From: Corallococcus sp. CA053C | Lineage (GTDB): Bacteria > Myxococcota > Myxococcia > Myxococcales > Myxococcaceae | DNA: 64,000 nucleotides | Direction: 5' to 3' | NCBI RefSeq assembly: GCF_003611675.1 | Contig: NZ_RAWA01000006.1 | Span: forward strand, 1-64,000 | In this document: positions 38,702-47,614 of the stretch, one piece after another | Numbering within the stretch: position 1 is the stretch's first letter | How the letters are laid out: the number at the start of each line of letters is the position of its first letter | Made by a program: the position numbers and the translations under genes | Notes under the pieces: model-generated | Databases searched by the model: none | What the model was told of the DNA's origin: nothing | What the model saw: the letters and a program-made list of their open reading frames with translations, nothing else

Positions 38702-39605
38702 CGCCGCCCGCCACGTCCTCCCAGAGCGCCTTCACACCGCGCCGCAACCAGACGTGCGCGGGATCGTGGTCGAACCGGGGATGCCACGCCTGGGCGACGA
38801 CGAGCCCGCCCAGCTCCAGCGGCACGGGGCGCTCACGCACGGGCATCAGCGCCGCCGCGGTCCGCGCGAACACGGAGGGCACCACGGTGATGGCGTGGGT
38901 CCGCGCGACGAGCGCCGCCGCCGCGAGCAGGTTGGGCACCACGCTCGTCACCCGGCGGACGTGGCCGTGCTGCTCCAGCACCGCATCCAACGGCGTGCGC
39001 AGCTTCCCGCGTCGGGACACGACGACGTGCTCGGCGCGGGCGAAGCGCTCCAGCGTCAGCCGGCCCCGGGCGAGCGGGGACGCGCGCCCCACGAGCCCCA
39101 CGAAGGTGGCCTCGCCCAAGCGCTGCACACGGATCTCCGGGCCCAGCGCGCCCTGGACGCCGATGTCCAGGTCCACGTCCCCGTCGCGCAGCGCCTCCAC
39201 GTCCTCCGTGCCTTCGGACACGAAGCGCAGCGTCAGCCCGGGCGCCTCCTCGCGCGCCCGTTGGTAGAGCGCGGCACCCAGCGACGGGATGATGCCGTCG
39301 TTCACCCGCAGCGACAGCGTGCGCGTCAGCTCGGCCGGCGCGGTGGGCGTCCCGGGGCCCAGCAGGGTGCTGGCCTGTTGGACGACGGCGCGCACCTGCT
39401 CCTGGAGCGCCAGGGCACGGGGCGTGGGGACGAGGCCCCGCCCCGCGCGTACGAACACGGGGTCGCCCAGCGCGTCGCGGATGCGGGTGAGGGTGCGGCT
39501 CATGGCCGGCGCGCTCAGGTGGAGCCGGTCGGCGGCGCGCGCCACGCTGCCCTCGCGCAGGAGGGCGTCGAGCGCCACGAGCAGGTTGAGGTCCAGGTCC
39601 GCCAT
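38682..39605 (-). CDS. LysR-family transcriptional regulator
   Basis: This 307-residue regulator has an N-terminal winged helix (LNLLVALDALLREGSVARAA, LHLSAPAMSRTLTRIRDALG) and a C-terminal periplasmic-binding-like effector domain. It lies 25 bases after a minus-strand methyltransferase gene and is probably cotranscribed with it. LysR proteins usually control a neighbouring gene; the two flanking O-methyltransferase genes are candidates. Confidence 0.9.
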   Translation of the reverse strand: MADLDLNLLVALDALLREGSVARAADRLHLSAPAMSRTLTRIRDALGDPVFVRAGRGLVPTPRALALQEQVRAVVQQASTLLGPGTPTAPAELTRTLSLRVNDGIIPSLGAALYQRAREEAPGLTLRFVSEGTEDVEALRDGDVDLDIGVQGALGPEIRVQRLGEATFVGLVGRASPLARGRLTLERFARAEHVVVSRRGKLRTPLDAVLEQHGHVRRVTSVVPNLLAAAALVARTHAITVVPSVFARTAAALMPVRERPVPLELGGLVVAQAWHPRFDHDPAHVWLRRGVKALWEDVAGGATSGRR

Positions 39606-39630
39606 CCGCGCGATACTAGCCGCGAGCCCT

Positions 39631-40302
39631 TCAGGCGGTGCGTACGGCGAGGAGGCAGTCGTCGTCGTCCCAGGGCAGCGACACCGTGACGTAGCCGTGC
39701 TCCGGCCGCGCGAGGTGCGCCGCGAACTCCGGGCTCATCTTCACGTTGTCAGCAACGAGGATGGCCCCGGGCCCAAGCCTCGGCTCCAACAGCCGCAGCA
39801 GCGGGAGGTAGAGCGGCTTGGCGCCATCGAACAGCACCAGGTCGATGCCGTCCGGCACGTCGCTCCGCAGCGTGTCCAACGCGTCGCCCTCGCGGAACTC
39901 CACCAGGTCCACGAGGCCCGCGGTGGTGAGGTGCTCCTTCGCACGCCGCACCTTCGCGGGCTCGAACTCCGTGGTGATGAGCCGGCCGCCTCCGCCGTCG
40001 CGCAGCGCCGCCGCGAGGTGGAGCGTGGAGATGCCGAACGACGTGCCGAACTCCACCACCGTCTTCGCCCGCCTCGCGCGCGTCAGGGCATAGAGCAGCC
40101 GGCCCAGCTCCTGGGATACGGGCAGGTAGGCGTCCGCGACGTTCGCGTAGAACGCCCGGTAGTCCTGGTGCAGCGCCTTCGACATCGCCTCCGGCGACAG
40201 CGACCGGAAGGGCGCGAGCACCGCGGCGTCGGTCTTCCGGGCGTCCGCGAAGAGGTGGGAGAGCAGGGTGGAGACAGGGGGCGAATGCAGGGTGTTGGTC
40301 AT
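39631..40302 (-). CDS. O-methyltransferase-like SAM enzyme
   Basis: This is a 223-residue class I methyltransferase. Motif I is VVEFGTSFGISTLHLAAAL, followed by LITTEFEPAKVRRAKEHL, IDLVLFDGAKPLYLPLLRLL and ILVADNVKMSPEFA. The metal-ligand pattern of the catechol type is partly kept (FDGAK, ADNV). It is a paralogue-like neighbour of the enzyme at 38024 but divergent in sequence. It precedes the LysR gene on the same strand. Confidence 0.83.
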   Translation of the reverse strand: MTNTLHSPPVSTLLSHLFADARKTDAAVLAPFRSLSPEAMSKALHQDYRAFYANVADAYLPVSQELGRLLYALTRARRAKTVVEFGTSFGISTLHLAAALRDGGGGRLITTEFEPAKVRRAKEHLTTAGLVDLVEFREGDALDTLRSDVPDGIDLVLFDGAKPLYLPLLRLLEPRLGPGAILVADNVKMSPEFAAHLARPEHGYVTVSLPWDDDDCLLAVRTA

Positions 40303-40382
40303 GTCCCCACAGTGCGTCCCCCCAGCCCTTCGCTACCAGTGCACCGGACGCACGGTGTCCGTGCCTCCGGTGCACGCGGGCA

Positions 40383-42542
40383 CTACCAGATCTTCACGTG
40401 CTTCTCGGGCGGCAGGTAGAGGCCCTGCCCGGGCTTCACGTCGAAGGCCTGGTACCACGCGTCCACGTTGCGCACGGTGGCGGTGCGGAACGGGCCCGGT
40501 GAGTGGCCATCCGTCACCAGCAGCCGGCGCAGGAGCGCTTCGCGGTACTTGTTGCGCCACACCTGGGCGAAGCCCATGAACAGGCGCTGCTCGCCGGTGA
40601 AGCCCTCCAGCGTGGGCGAGGGCTTGCCGCCCAGCGACATCACGTACGCGTCAAGCGCGATGGAGATGCCGCCCACGTCGGCGATGTTCTCGCCCAGGGT
40701 CAGCTCGCCGTTCACCGCCACGTCGGGCAGCGGGTGGTAGGTGCTGAACTGCGCCGCGAGCGCCTTGCCGGCGGCCTTGAACTGCTCCAGGTCCTTGGGC
40801 GTCCACCAGTTGGCCAGCTTGCCCTGCGCGTCGAACTGCGCGCCCACGTCGTCGAAGCTGTGGATGATCTCGTGGCCGATGACGGAGCCGATGCCGCCGT
40901 AGTTCACCGCCGGATCCGCGTTGGGGTCGAAGAAGGGCGGCTGGAGGATGGCGGCCGGGAAGATGATGGAGTTCTGCTGCGGCGAGTTGAGCGCGTTGAC
41001 CTCCTGCGGCGTCATGAACCACTCCATCCGGTCCACGGGCTTGCCCAGCTTCGCGACGTTGCGGTGGTACTCGAAGAGGTTCGCGCGCTCGGCGTTGCCG
41101 AAGGCATCCCCCTTCACGATCTCCAGCGCGGAGTAGTCGCGCCAGGTGTCCGGGTGCCCGATGCCCACCTGCACCGTGCCCAGCTTCTCCTTGGCGCGGG
41201 CCTTGGTCTCCGGCGACATCCACTCCAGCGCGTCGATGTGGCGGCCCAGCGCGGCCAGGATGTTGCGCACCATCACGTCCGCCTCGGCCTTGGCCTGGGG
41301 CGGGAAGTGCTTCGCCACGTAGCGCTTGCCCACGGCCTCACCCAGCGCGTTGTTGGTGAAGTCCACGCCGCGCTTCCATCGCTCGCGCAGCTTCTGCGTG
41401 CCGGAGAGCGTCTTGCCGCTGAACTCGAAGGCCTCGTCCACGAACGCCTTGGGCAGGTTCTGGGTGCCCTGCACGATGGCGTGGAACGCCAGGTAGTCCT
41501 TCCACGTCTGGAGCGGCTCGCTGCCCACGAGCTTCGAGATGCCGATGAGCGCGCTCGGCTGCCAGACGATGAAGTCCGCCTGCTGGGAGAGCCCCGCGCC
41601 CGCGAACCACGCCGTCCAGTCCAGGCCGGGCGCCTTCTTCGCGAAGTCCGTCTGCTTCCAGGGGTTGTTCGTCTTGGCCACGTCCTGCGTGTCCTGGGCG
41701 GCCCAGTGCGCCTGGGCGATCTTCTTCTCCAGGCCGTAGATGGCGCGGGCCTTCGCCTCGGCGTCGGGGATGCCCGCGTTCTTCAGCTGCGCGGCGATGT
41801 GCTTCTGGTACTTCTCCCGCACCTCTTTGAAGCGCGGCGTGTCCTTCAGGTAGAAGTCGCGGTCCGGCAGCAGCAGGCCGCCCTGGAGGAGGTACGCGGC
41901 ATAGCGGCGGGGGTCGTTCAGGTCCTCCGCCACCCACAGGCCGAAGAGGCGTGGGGTGCTGGTCTGCCCGGTGTTGAGCGCGTCCACGTCCGCGCGCAGC
42001 GTGGTGCCCAGCAACTGGGACAGGTCCTTGCGGTTGGCGACCGCCGTGATGCGCTCCAACTCCGGCTTGAGCGGAGTGATGCCCTTGGACTCGATGGCGG
42101 CCTCGTCCATGTAGCTGGCGTAGAAGTCGCCCAGCTTGCGCTCCTCGCTGCCCGGCGCGGCGTCCGACTTCGCGGCGGCCTCCAGCAGGTCGCGCGTCTG
42201 CTTCGAGGCCTCTTCCGCCAGCTTCGTGAACATGCCCATGGACGAGCGTTCGGCGGGGATCTCCGTCGTGTCCAGCCACTTGCCGTTGACGTAGCGGTAG
42301 AAGTCGTCGCCCGGCTTCACGGACGGATCCATCCCGGGCGTGTCGATTCCGAAGCTTCCGTAGACGGGCTTGGGCGGGGCAGGGGCCGCGGGCGGCGGCG
42401 TGGGCGCGGCGGCCGGCGTGGAGGTCGGCGGAGCGGCCTTCTCGGCGGGCGCCGAGGACGCACAGGCGGTGATGAGCGCGGACGCATAGACGCCGAGCGT
42501 CATGCGCGCGACGCCAAACGGCGGTCTGGAACGGGACGTCAT
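40383..42542 (-). CDS. M13-family metallopeptidase (PepO/neprilysin-like) lipoprotein
   Basis: This 719-residue exported endopeptidase has a start at 42542 with AGGAG upstream and a lipoprotein signal (LGVYASALITAC), then a Pro/Ala linker. The M13 signatures are complete: NSIIFPAAILQPPFFDPNAD, the zinc motif GHEIIHSFDDVGAQFD, and ENIADVGGISIALDAY (third ligand Glu). The end is ...YQAFDVKPGQGLYLPPEKHVKIW, as in the family, where the C-terminal Trp is conserved. It probably degrades small peptides in the periplasm or outside. Confidence 0.95.
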   Translation of the reverse strand: MTSRSRPPFGVARMTLGVYASALITACASSAPAEKAAPPTSTPAAAPTPPPAAPAPPKPVYGSFGIDTPGMDPSVKPGDDFYRYVNGKWLDTTEIPAERSSMGMFTKLAEEASKQTRDLLEAAAKSDAAPGSEERKLGDFYASYMDEAAIESKGITPLKPELERITAVANRKDLSQLLGTTLRADVDALNTGQTSTPRLFGLWVAEDLNDPRRYAAYLLQGGLLLPDRDFYLKDTPRFKEVREKYQKHIAAQLKNAGIPDAEAKARAIYGLEKKIAQAHWAAQDTQDVAKTNNPWKQTDFAKKAPGLDWTAWFAGAGLSQQADFIVWQPSALIGISKLVGSEPLQTWKDYLAFHAIVQGTQNLPKAFVDEAFEFSGKTLSGTQKLRERWKRGVDFTNNALGEAVGKRYVAKHFPPQAKAEADVMVRNILAALGRHIDALEWMSPETKARAKEKLGTVQVGIGHPDTWRDYSALEIVKGDAFGNAERANLFEYHRNVAKLGKPVDRMEWFMTPQEVNALNSPQQNSIIFPAAILQPPFFDPNADPAVNYGGIGSVIGHEIIHSFDDVGAQFDAQGKLANWWTPKDLEQFKAAGKALAAQFSTYHPLPDVAVNGELTLGENIADVGGISIALDAYVMSLGGKPSPTLEGFTGEQRLFMGFAQVWRNKYREALLRRLLVTDGHSPGPFRTATVRNVDAWYQAFDVKPGQGLYLPPEKHVKIW

Positions 42543-42656
42543 GGAAGCTCCTGGATGGACCCCAACGGGGTGGCGCACTCTGGCGCACGGGGCGGCGCCG
42601 CCAACAGCCCAAACGGCGCTTTCATCCCAGGAAGCCCGTGAAAGGGACGGCCCCGC

Positions 42657-43154
42657 TCACCGCCCCGGGACGGCGGCCCCCCGGGGCGTGGCGTCCTCGC
42701 TGCCGGCCCGCACCAGCCCGCCGCCCACGAGCAGCAATCCCAGACCGAAGGCGAGGAACCCCAGGTCCCACGCCAGCTCACCCGTGCCGGGGTGCACGTG
42801 GTGCACGCCGAGGAGCTGGTGATCGATGATGCCTTCCACGACGTTGAACAGGCCCCAGCCTCCCAGCAGGCACCCGGCGAAGGTGGCCGTGGACCAGGGC
42901 ACGTCCGTGCGCTGCCCCGCGCGCCACAGGAGCACCAGCCCCCCGAAGGTCATCAGCCAGGTGAAGGCGTGGAAGAGCCCGTCCCAGAACATATTCACCT
43001 TGGCGTTCACCAGGGTGTCCGGGGGCAGGTGGCTGGAGAGCATGTTGTGCCATTGCAGGATTTGATGGAGCACGATGCCGTCGACGAAGCCTCCCAGCCC
43101 CACGCCCAGCAGCAGCCCCGCGGACAGCAGCGGCCCCCGTTGCATGCGGTTCAT
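42657..43154 (-). CDS. DUF2243 membrane protein
   Basis: This 165-residue protein has four membrane helices and the DUF2243 signature GFVDGIVLHQILQWHNMLSS (the conserved DG...LHQ..QWHHM-type motif) and a second His-rich segment (IDHQLLGVHHVHPG). The family function is unknown. The start overlaps the stop of the preceding small membrane protein gene (ATGA), so the two are a unit. Confidence 0.88.
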   Translation of the reverse strand: MNRMQRGPLLSAGLLLGVGLGGFVDGIVLHQILQWHNMLSSHLPPDTLVNAKVNMFWDGLFHAFTWLMTFGGLVLLWRAGQRTDVPWSTATFAGCLLGGWGLFNVVEGIIDHQLLGVHHVHPGTGELAWDLGFLAFGLGLLLVGGGLVRAGSEDATPRGAAVPGR

Positions 43155-43360
43155 CGGCGCGCCCCCCCGGGCCGCATGACGTGCACCCGGGCCGCGACGA
43201 AGAGGATGACGCCGAAGGGCAGCAGCGTGATGGCCAGCCGGCCCCAGAAGTGCTCGTTGAAGATGCCGGCCTGCACCAGCGGGCGGCACGTCTCGCACGC
43301 GAGCACCGTGCCGCTCGCGAGCAGCGCGCCGAGGAACGTGAGGGGGTCTGTCCTGCTCAT
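43151..43360 (-). CDS. Small membrane protein linked to DUF2243
   Basis: This is a 69-residue protein starting at 43360 (MSRTDPLTFLGALLASGTVL) with two hydrophobic segments separated by ACETCRPLVQAGIFNEHFWGR; the C-x-x-C pair may bind metal or form a disulfide. It overlaps the DUF2243 gene by ATGA. The family is not known to me. Confidence 0.7.
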   Translation of the reverse strand: MSRTDPLTFLGALLASGTVLACETCRPLVQAGIFNEHFWGRLAITLLPFGVILFVAARVHVMRPGGARR

Positions 43361-43403
43361 GCGAGGCACCTCCGCGAAGCGTCGTGGAAGCGCACACGCT
43401 AGC

Positions 43404-43430
43404 CGTGGCGCGAAGCGGGTCCGCGCCACG
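43404..43430. terminator. Hairpin downstream of the aryl polyene operon
   Basis: A perfect 9-bp stem (CGTGGCGCG / CGCGCCACG) with a 9-base loop lies between the last gene of the APE operon (stop at 43550) and the start of the small membrane protein gene (43360), all on the minus strand. It is a candidate for ending the long transcript. No T-run is present. Confidence 0.45.
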
Positions 43431-43549
43431 TTCCGGACGGCGTCCGCTATCCGCCAACACCCCTGTCCTTGAAGCCGGGGAGGGGCGGGGCGCCGGGGCC
43501 GCATGTGTCTGGCAACGAGCGTTCGAGGAGGCTTGCCGGCGCGGCGGGA

Positions 43550-43981
43550 CTACTTCCCGACGGTGGCGTAGTCGCCCTTGAGCGCGACGCCCGCGACCAT
43601 GGTGCCCGCGTGGCACTCGATCTCGGTGGCGCTCTTGGACTCCACCTTCTTGTAGTAGCTCACGAGGTTGACCACCGCGTTGGCGCCGTTCTTCTTCGCG
43701 CCCTCCTGCAGGGTGATGAGCGCGGAGAGCGCGGCCCACTTGCAGGCGAACTCGTCCGACTTGCCCACGGCGTTGGTCTTCTTGTTCGTCACTTCATTGC
43801 CCAGCGTCTTCTTCACCGCGGGCGTCTTCTGGCCATCCAGGTAGAACTTCACCGTGCCGTCCAGCTTCTCCTTCGCCTCGGGCAGCGCCAGGACATCCGC
43901 CAGCTTGACCTTCACGACGGTGTCACGCGCCAGCGCGGGGCTCGCGGCCGTCAGCGCCAGCAACAGGAGGGCATTCTTCAT
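43550..43981 (-). CDS. Exported 'excinuclease-like' small protein of the APE operon
   Basis: This is a 143-residue protein with a signal peptide (KNALLLLALTAASPALA). The body (KLADVLALPEAKEKLDGTVK, GNEVTNKKTNAVGKSDEFAC, ATEIECHAGTMVAGVALKG) belongs to a small periplasmic family often mislabelled excinuclease ATPase subunit; nothing resembles UvrA. Two Cys are conserved-looking (FACKW, IECHA). It follows apeR after 17 bases and is the last gene of the operon. The role is unknown. Confidence 0.7.
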   Translation of the reverse strand: MKNALLLLALTAASPALARDTVVKVKLADVLALPEAKEKLDGTVKFYLDGQKTPAVKKTLGNEVTNKKTNAVGKSDEFACKWAALSALITLQEGAKKNGANAVVNLVSYYKKVESKSATEIECHAGTMVAGVALKGDYATVGK

Positions 43982-43998
43982 CGCGGGTTCTCCAGGCA

Positions 43999-45237
43999 TC
44001 AGGGCCAGCGGCGGAAGATCAACGACGTGTTGATGCCACCGAAGGCGAAGTTGTTGGTCATCACCAGGTCCGTCTTCAAGGGACGGCCCTCGCCCATGAC
44101 ATAGTCCAGGGGCGCGCACTTCGGATCCACGGAGTCCGCGTCCAGGTGCAGCGTGGGCGCGAACCAGTCCGAGCGCATCATCTGGAGGCTCATCCACGCC
44201 TCAAGGGCGCCGCAGGCCCCCAGCGTGTGGCCCATGTAGCTCTTGAGCGAGGAGATGGCGACCTTCTCCCCGAAGACCGCGAGCGTGGCCGCGCTCTCCG
44301 CGACGTCGCCCGTGTCCGTGGCCGTGCCGTGCGCGTTGACGTACGGGATGGCGGAGGCCGGGACGCCCGCGTCCTCCAGGGCCAGCCGCATCGCCTGCGC
44401 CATGGTGTCCGCGTTGGGCTGGGTGACGTGGCGGCCGTCGCTGTTGGTGCCGTAGCCCAGCAGCTCCGCGTGGATGGTCGCGCCGCGCGCCCGGGCGTGC
44501 TCCAGCTCCTCCAGCACCAGCGTGCACGCGCCTTCGCCCAGCACCAGCCCGTCGCGCTGGGCATGGAAGGGCCGGGGCGATTCGTGCGGCGCCTCGTTGT
44601 GCTTCGTGCTGGTGGCGAAGAGGGTGTCGAAGACGGCGGCGCCGGTGGCGTCCAGCTCCTCCGCGCCGCCCGCGAGCATCGCCACCTGCCGGCCCAGCTT
44701 GATGGCCTCGTACGCGTAGCCGATGCCCTGGCTGCCGGAGGTGCACGCGCTGGAGGTGGTGATGATGCGCCCGGTGATGCCGAAGAAGACGCCGATGTTC
44801 ACCGCCGCCGTATGGGACATCATCCGCAGGTACGTCGTCGCGGTGATGCCCTCGGTGGTCTTCTCGGTGATCATCTTCCCGAAGTCGCCCATGTTCTCCG
44901 GCGTCCCCGCGGACGAGCCGTAGGCGATGCCCAGCTTCCCGCTCTTCACCAGCGGGTCGCCCAGCAGGCCCGCGTCCTGGAGCGCCAGCTCGCTGGCCCG
45001 CGTGGCCATCAGCGCCACGCGGCCCATGGTGCGCGTCGTCTTGCGCGAGTACGTGGACGACGGCAGTTCGAACGGCGCGGCGGGCGCGCCCAGCCGCGTG
45101 TGCAGGCCCTGGTACTGCTTCCAGCCCTCCATCACCCGGACGGCGTTCTGGCGCCCGCGCAGCCGCGCCTCCACCGTCCGCCAGTCGTGGCCCAGGGGGC
45201 TCAGGGCCCCCACTCCGGTGACGACCACGCGCCTCAT
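43999..45237 (-). CDS. apeR: APE ketosynthase (ApeR-like, FabF family)
   Basis: This is a 412-residue beta-ketoacyl-ACP synthase with the full catalytic triad: Cys165 (TTSSACTSGSQGI), His303 (VNAHGTATDTG) and His337 (KSYMGHTLGACG). In characterised aryl polyene systems ApeR is a homodimeric ketosynthase that starts or complements chain extension. The ATG overlaps the KR stop (ATGA). Confidence 0.9.
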   Translation of the reverse strand: MRRVVVTGVGALSPLGHDWRTVEARLRGRQNAVRVMEGWKQYQGLHTRLGAPAAPFELPSSTYSRKTTRTMGRVALMATRASELALQDAGLLGDPLVKSGKLGIAYGSSAGTPENMGDFGKMITEKTTEGITATTYLRMMSHTAAVNIGVFFGITGRIITTSSACTSGSQGIGYAYEAIKLGRQVAMLAGGAEELDATGAAVFDTLFATSTKHNEAPHESPRPFHAQRDGLVLGEGACTLVLEELEHARARGATIHAELLGYGTNSDGRHVTQPNADTMAQAMRLALEDAGVPASAIPYVNAHGTATDTGDVAESAATLAVFGEKVAISSLKSYMGHTLGACGALEAWMSLQMMRSDWFAPTLHLDADSVDPKCAPLDYVMGEGRPLKTDLVMTNNFAFGGINTSLIFRRWP

Positions 45238-45965
45238 CCGACCATTCCCCCGTTCACGGAGATCACCTGACGCGTGATGTAGCCGGCGTCCTCGGCCATG
45301 AGGAAGCTCACCGCGGCGGCGACCTCCTCGGGCTTCCCCACCCGGCGGGCGGGGATGAGCTTCAGCGCCTCCTCCACGACCTCCGGCGGCAGCATCTCCG
45401 TGTCGATGAGGCCCGGGGCCACGCAGTTGACGGTGATGTCGCGCTTGGCCAGCTCCACCGCGAGCGCCTTCGTCGCGCCGATGATGCCCGCCTTCGCGGC
45501 GCTGTAGTTCACCTGGCCCCGGTTGCCCATCAGGCCGGACACCGACGCCAGCGTGACGATGCGGCCCGGCTTCTTGCGGCGCACGAGCGGCATCGTGAGC
45601 GGGTTGAGCACGTTGTAGAACGCGTCCAGGTTGGTGTGGATGACGCTGTCCCATTCGTCGGGCGTCATCGCCGGGAAGGCGTTGTCGCGCGCGATGCCCG
45701 CGTTGCACACCACGCCGTAGTAGCAGCCGTGGGCCTCCACGTCGGCCAGCAGCGCGGCTTGCGTCCCCGCGCGGTCCGACACGTCGAACTGGAGCACGCG
45801 CGCCTCCCGCCCCGCGTCGCGCACGAGCGCCGCCACGGCGTCCGCTTCCTCGCGCCGGCTGCGGCAGTGCACCACGACGTCGAAGCCGTCCCGCGCCAGG
45901 CGCAGCGCGATGGCGCGGCCGATGCCCCGGCTGGAGCCCGTCACCAGCACCGTCTTGTCACCCAT
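45234..45965 (-). CDS. apeQ: APE ketoreductase (ApeQ-like, FabG family)
   Basis: This is a 243-residue SDR enzyme that reduces the 3-keto group of ACP-bound polyene intermediates with NADPH. It has the nucleotide motif TGSSRGIG (9-16), the NAG motif (VVCNAG), catalytic Ser141, Tyr154 and Lys158 (ASVSGLMGNRGQVNYSAAK) and a FabG-like end (GYITRQVISVNGGMVG). It overlaps apeP by 8 bp and apeR by 4. Confidence 0.93.
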   Translation of the reverse strand: MGDKTVLVTGSSRGIGRAIALRLARDGFDVVVHCRSRREEADAVAALVRDAGREARVLQFDVSDRAGTQAALLADVEAHGCYYGVVCNAGIARDNAFPAMTPDEWDSVIHTNLDAFYNVLNPLTMPLVRRKKPGRIVTLASVSGLMGNRGQVNYSAAKAGIIGATKALAVELAKRDITVNCVAPGLIDTEMLPPEVVEEALKLIPARRVGKPEEVAAAVSFLMAEDAGYITRQVISVNGGMVG

Positions 45966-46425
45966 CTGTGTTGCCCCTCCTCACGACGTCCTGCCCGGCG
46001 GGCGGCTCGAACACCGTCAGCGCCGCCGTGGCCACCGTCTCCGTCCCGATGGTGATGGTGCAGTCGAACTGGCCCAGCCCGTTGTCCGCGAAGAACTGGC
46101 GGTGCACTTCGATGCGCAGGCACTCCCCGGGCTGGAAGGCGGGGCGGCTGCACTCGTAGCGGCGCGTGCCCAGCAGGAAGCCCACCTTGGGCGTCTCCCC
46201 GCGAAGCCGCGCATGCCAGCCGGCCCACGCGGCCACGGCCTGCGCCATGTACTCGATGCCCACCCAGCCGCCCACGGCGCCGTCGACGAAGAACAGGCTG
46301 TCCTCGCGCACCGTCACTTCCGCGAGCAGCGTCTCCGCGTCGCCTTCCAGCGCGCGGTCGAGCAGCCGCATGCGTCCGCCATGGGGCACGAGGTCCGCGA
46401 TGGGCAGGTCGATGGGGGTGCGCAT
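45958..46425 (-). CDS. apeP: APE hotdog dehydratase (ApeP-like)
   Basis: This is a 155-residue FabZ/FabA-like hotdog protein. The start LPIADLVPHGGRMRLLDRAL carries the HGG motif, and VDGAVGGWVGIEYMAQAVAAWAGW is the central helix with Glu. In known systems ApeP works as a complex with the second dehydratase ApeI, here fused to the ligase. Its ATG overlaps the stop of apeO by one base. Confidence 0.87.
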   Translation of the reverse strand: MRTPIDLPIADLVPHGGRMRLLDRALEGDAETLLAEVTVREDSLFFVDGAVGGWVGIEYMAQAVAAWAGWHARLRGETPKVGFLLGTRRYECSRPAFQPGECLRIEVHRQFFADNGLGQFDCTITIGTETVATAALTVFEPPAGQDVVRRGNTDG

Positions 46426-47606
46426 CAGGCGTTCTCCAGCACGAGGGCCGCGTTGCTGCCCCCGAAGGCGAACGAGTTGCTCAGCACCGAGCGCACCGGC
46501 CGCCCCAGCGCCTCGCCCGGCTTCACCAACGCCAGCGCCGGCAGGGTGGGGTCCGCGTCGCCGTCCCAGAAGTGCGGGGGCAGCTTGCCTTGAGGGTTGT
46601 CCACCAGCGTGAGCCACCCGAAGGCGGCCTCCAGCGCACCCGAGGCCCCCAGCGTGTGGCCGGTGAGCGGCTTGGTGGAGCTGGCCTTCACGCCCGGGCC
46701 CAGCAGCGTGTGCACCGCGCGGCTCTCCATGGCGTCGTTCTGCACCGTCGCGGTGCCATGCAGGTTCACGTAGTCCACGTGCTCAGGGGACAGCCCCGAG
46801 CGCGTGAGCGCCTCGCGGATGGCGGCGATGGCGCCCCGGCCCGCGGGCTCCGGCGCGGAGATGTGGTGCGCGTCGGAGGACTCGCCCCAGCCGGAGAGGC
46901 GCACCGGCCCCGGCTCGCGCGTCATCAGGAACAGCGCCGCGGCCTCGCCGATGTTGATGCCGTGGCGGTGGACACTCATCGGGTTGCAGCGCTCCTCGCT
47001 CACCGAGTCCAACGAGCGGAAGCCCGCGACGGTGAAGCGGCACAGCGAATCCACGCCGCCCGTCAGCACCGCGTCCACCGTGCCCGCGCGCAGCAGCCGC
47101 GCCGCACTGGCGAGGGCCTTGGCGCTGGAGGAGCACGCGGTGGAGATGACGTAGGACGGCCCGGCGAGCCCCAACAGGTGCGTGAGCGCGAGCGCCGGCG
47201 CGCCCAATTCCTGCTGGCACAGGTGGAAGGACGCGGACAGCTGGCCCGTGGCGAGGTGGTCCGCGATGGCGCCTTCACCCTCGCCGATGCCGGAGGTGCT
47301 CGTGCCCAGCACCACCGCCACGCGCTCTGGACCGAACCGGGCGATGGCGGCGTCCACGCCAGCGCGCACCTGGGCGAGCGCGGTGAGCAGCAGCGCGTTG
47401 TTGCGGCTGTGCTGGGCTCGGGGCAGCGCGTCCTGGGCCGTGAGCGGAGCGGTGACGACGCCCAGGTGGAGCGGCCGGTCCGCGAACCCGGCGTGGGAGG
47501 CCACGCCGGAGGGGGTGGTCGCGAAGAGGGCTCGCGCCACCTCATGCTTCCCGGAACCCAGGGCGCAGACGAGGCCGAGCTCGTTGAGGAAGACGGGAGG
47601 CATCAT
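46425..47606 (-). CDS. apeO: APE ketosynthase (ApeO-like)
   Basis: This is a 393-residue KS with Cys158 (ISTACSSSAKAL), His283 (VNLHGTATVQN) and His317 (KPLTGHTLGASG). In characterised systems ApeO pairs with the chain-length factor ApeC to extend the conjugated chain. The start is 47606 or 47603 (double Met). It lies 8 bases after the DUF3261 gene. Confidence 0.9.
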   Translation of the reverse strand: MMPPVFLNELGLVCALGSGKHEVARALFATTPSGVASHAGFADRPLHLGVVTAPLTAQDALPRAQHSRNNALLLTALAQVRAGVDAAIARFGPERVAVVLGTSTSGIGEGEGAIADHLATGQLSASFHLCQQELGAPALALTHLLGLAGPSYVISTACSSSAKALASAARLLRAGTVDAVLTGGVDSLCRFTVAGFRSLDSVSEERCNPMSVHRHGINIGEAAALFLMTREPGPVRLSGWGESSDAHHISAPEPAGRGAIAAIREALTRSGLSPEHVDYVNLHGTATVQNDAMESRAVHTLLGPGVKASSTKPLTGHTLGASGALEAAFGWLTLVDNPQGKLPPHFWDGDADPTLPALALVKPGEALGRPVRSVLSNSFAFGGSNAALVLENA

Positions 47607-47614
47607 GGAGACAG

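Noticed and set aside
43550-43981. Calling the last APE gene a DNA-repair excinuclease
   Set aside because: The product is a 143-residue exported protein without ATPase motifs; that label is a known misannotation of this small family.
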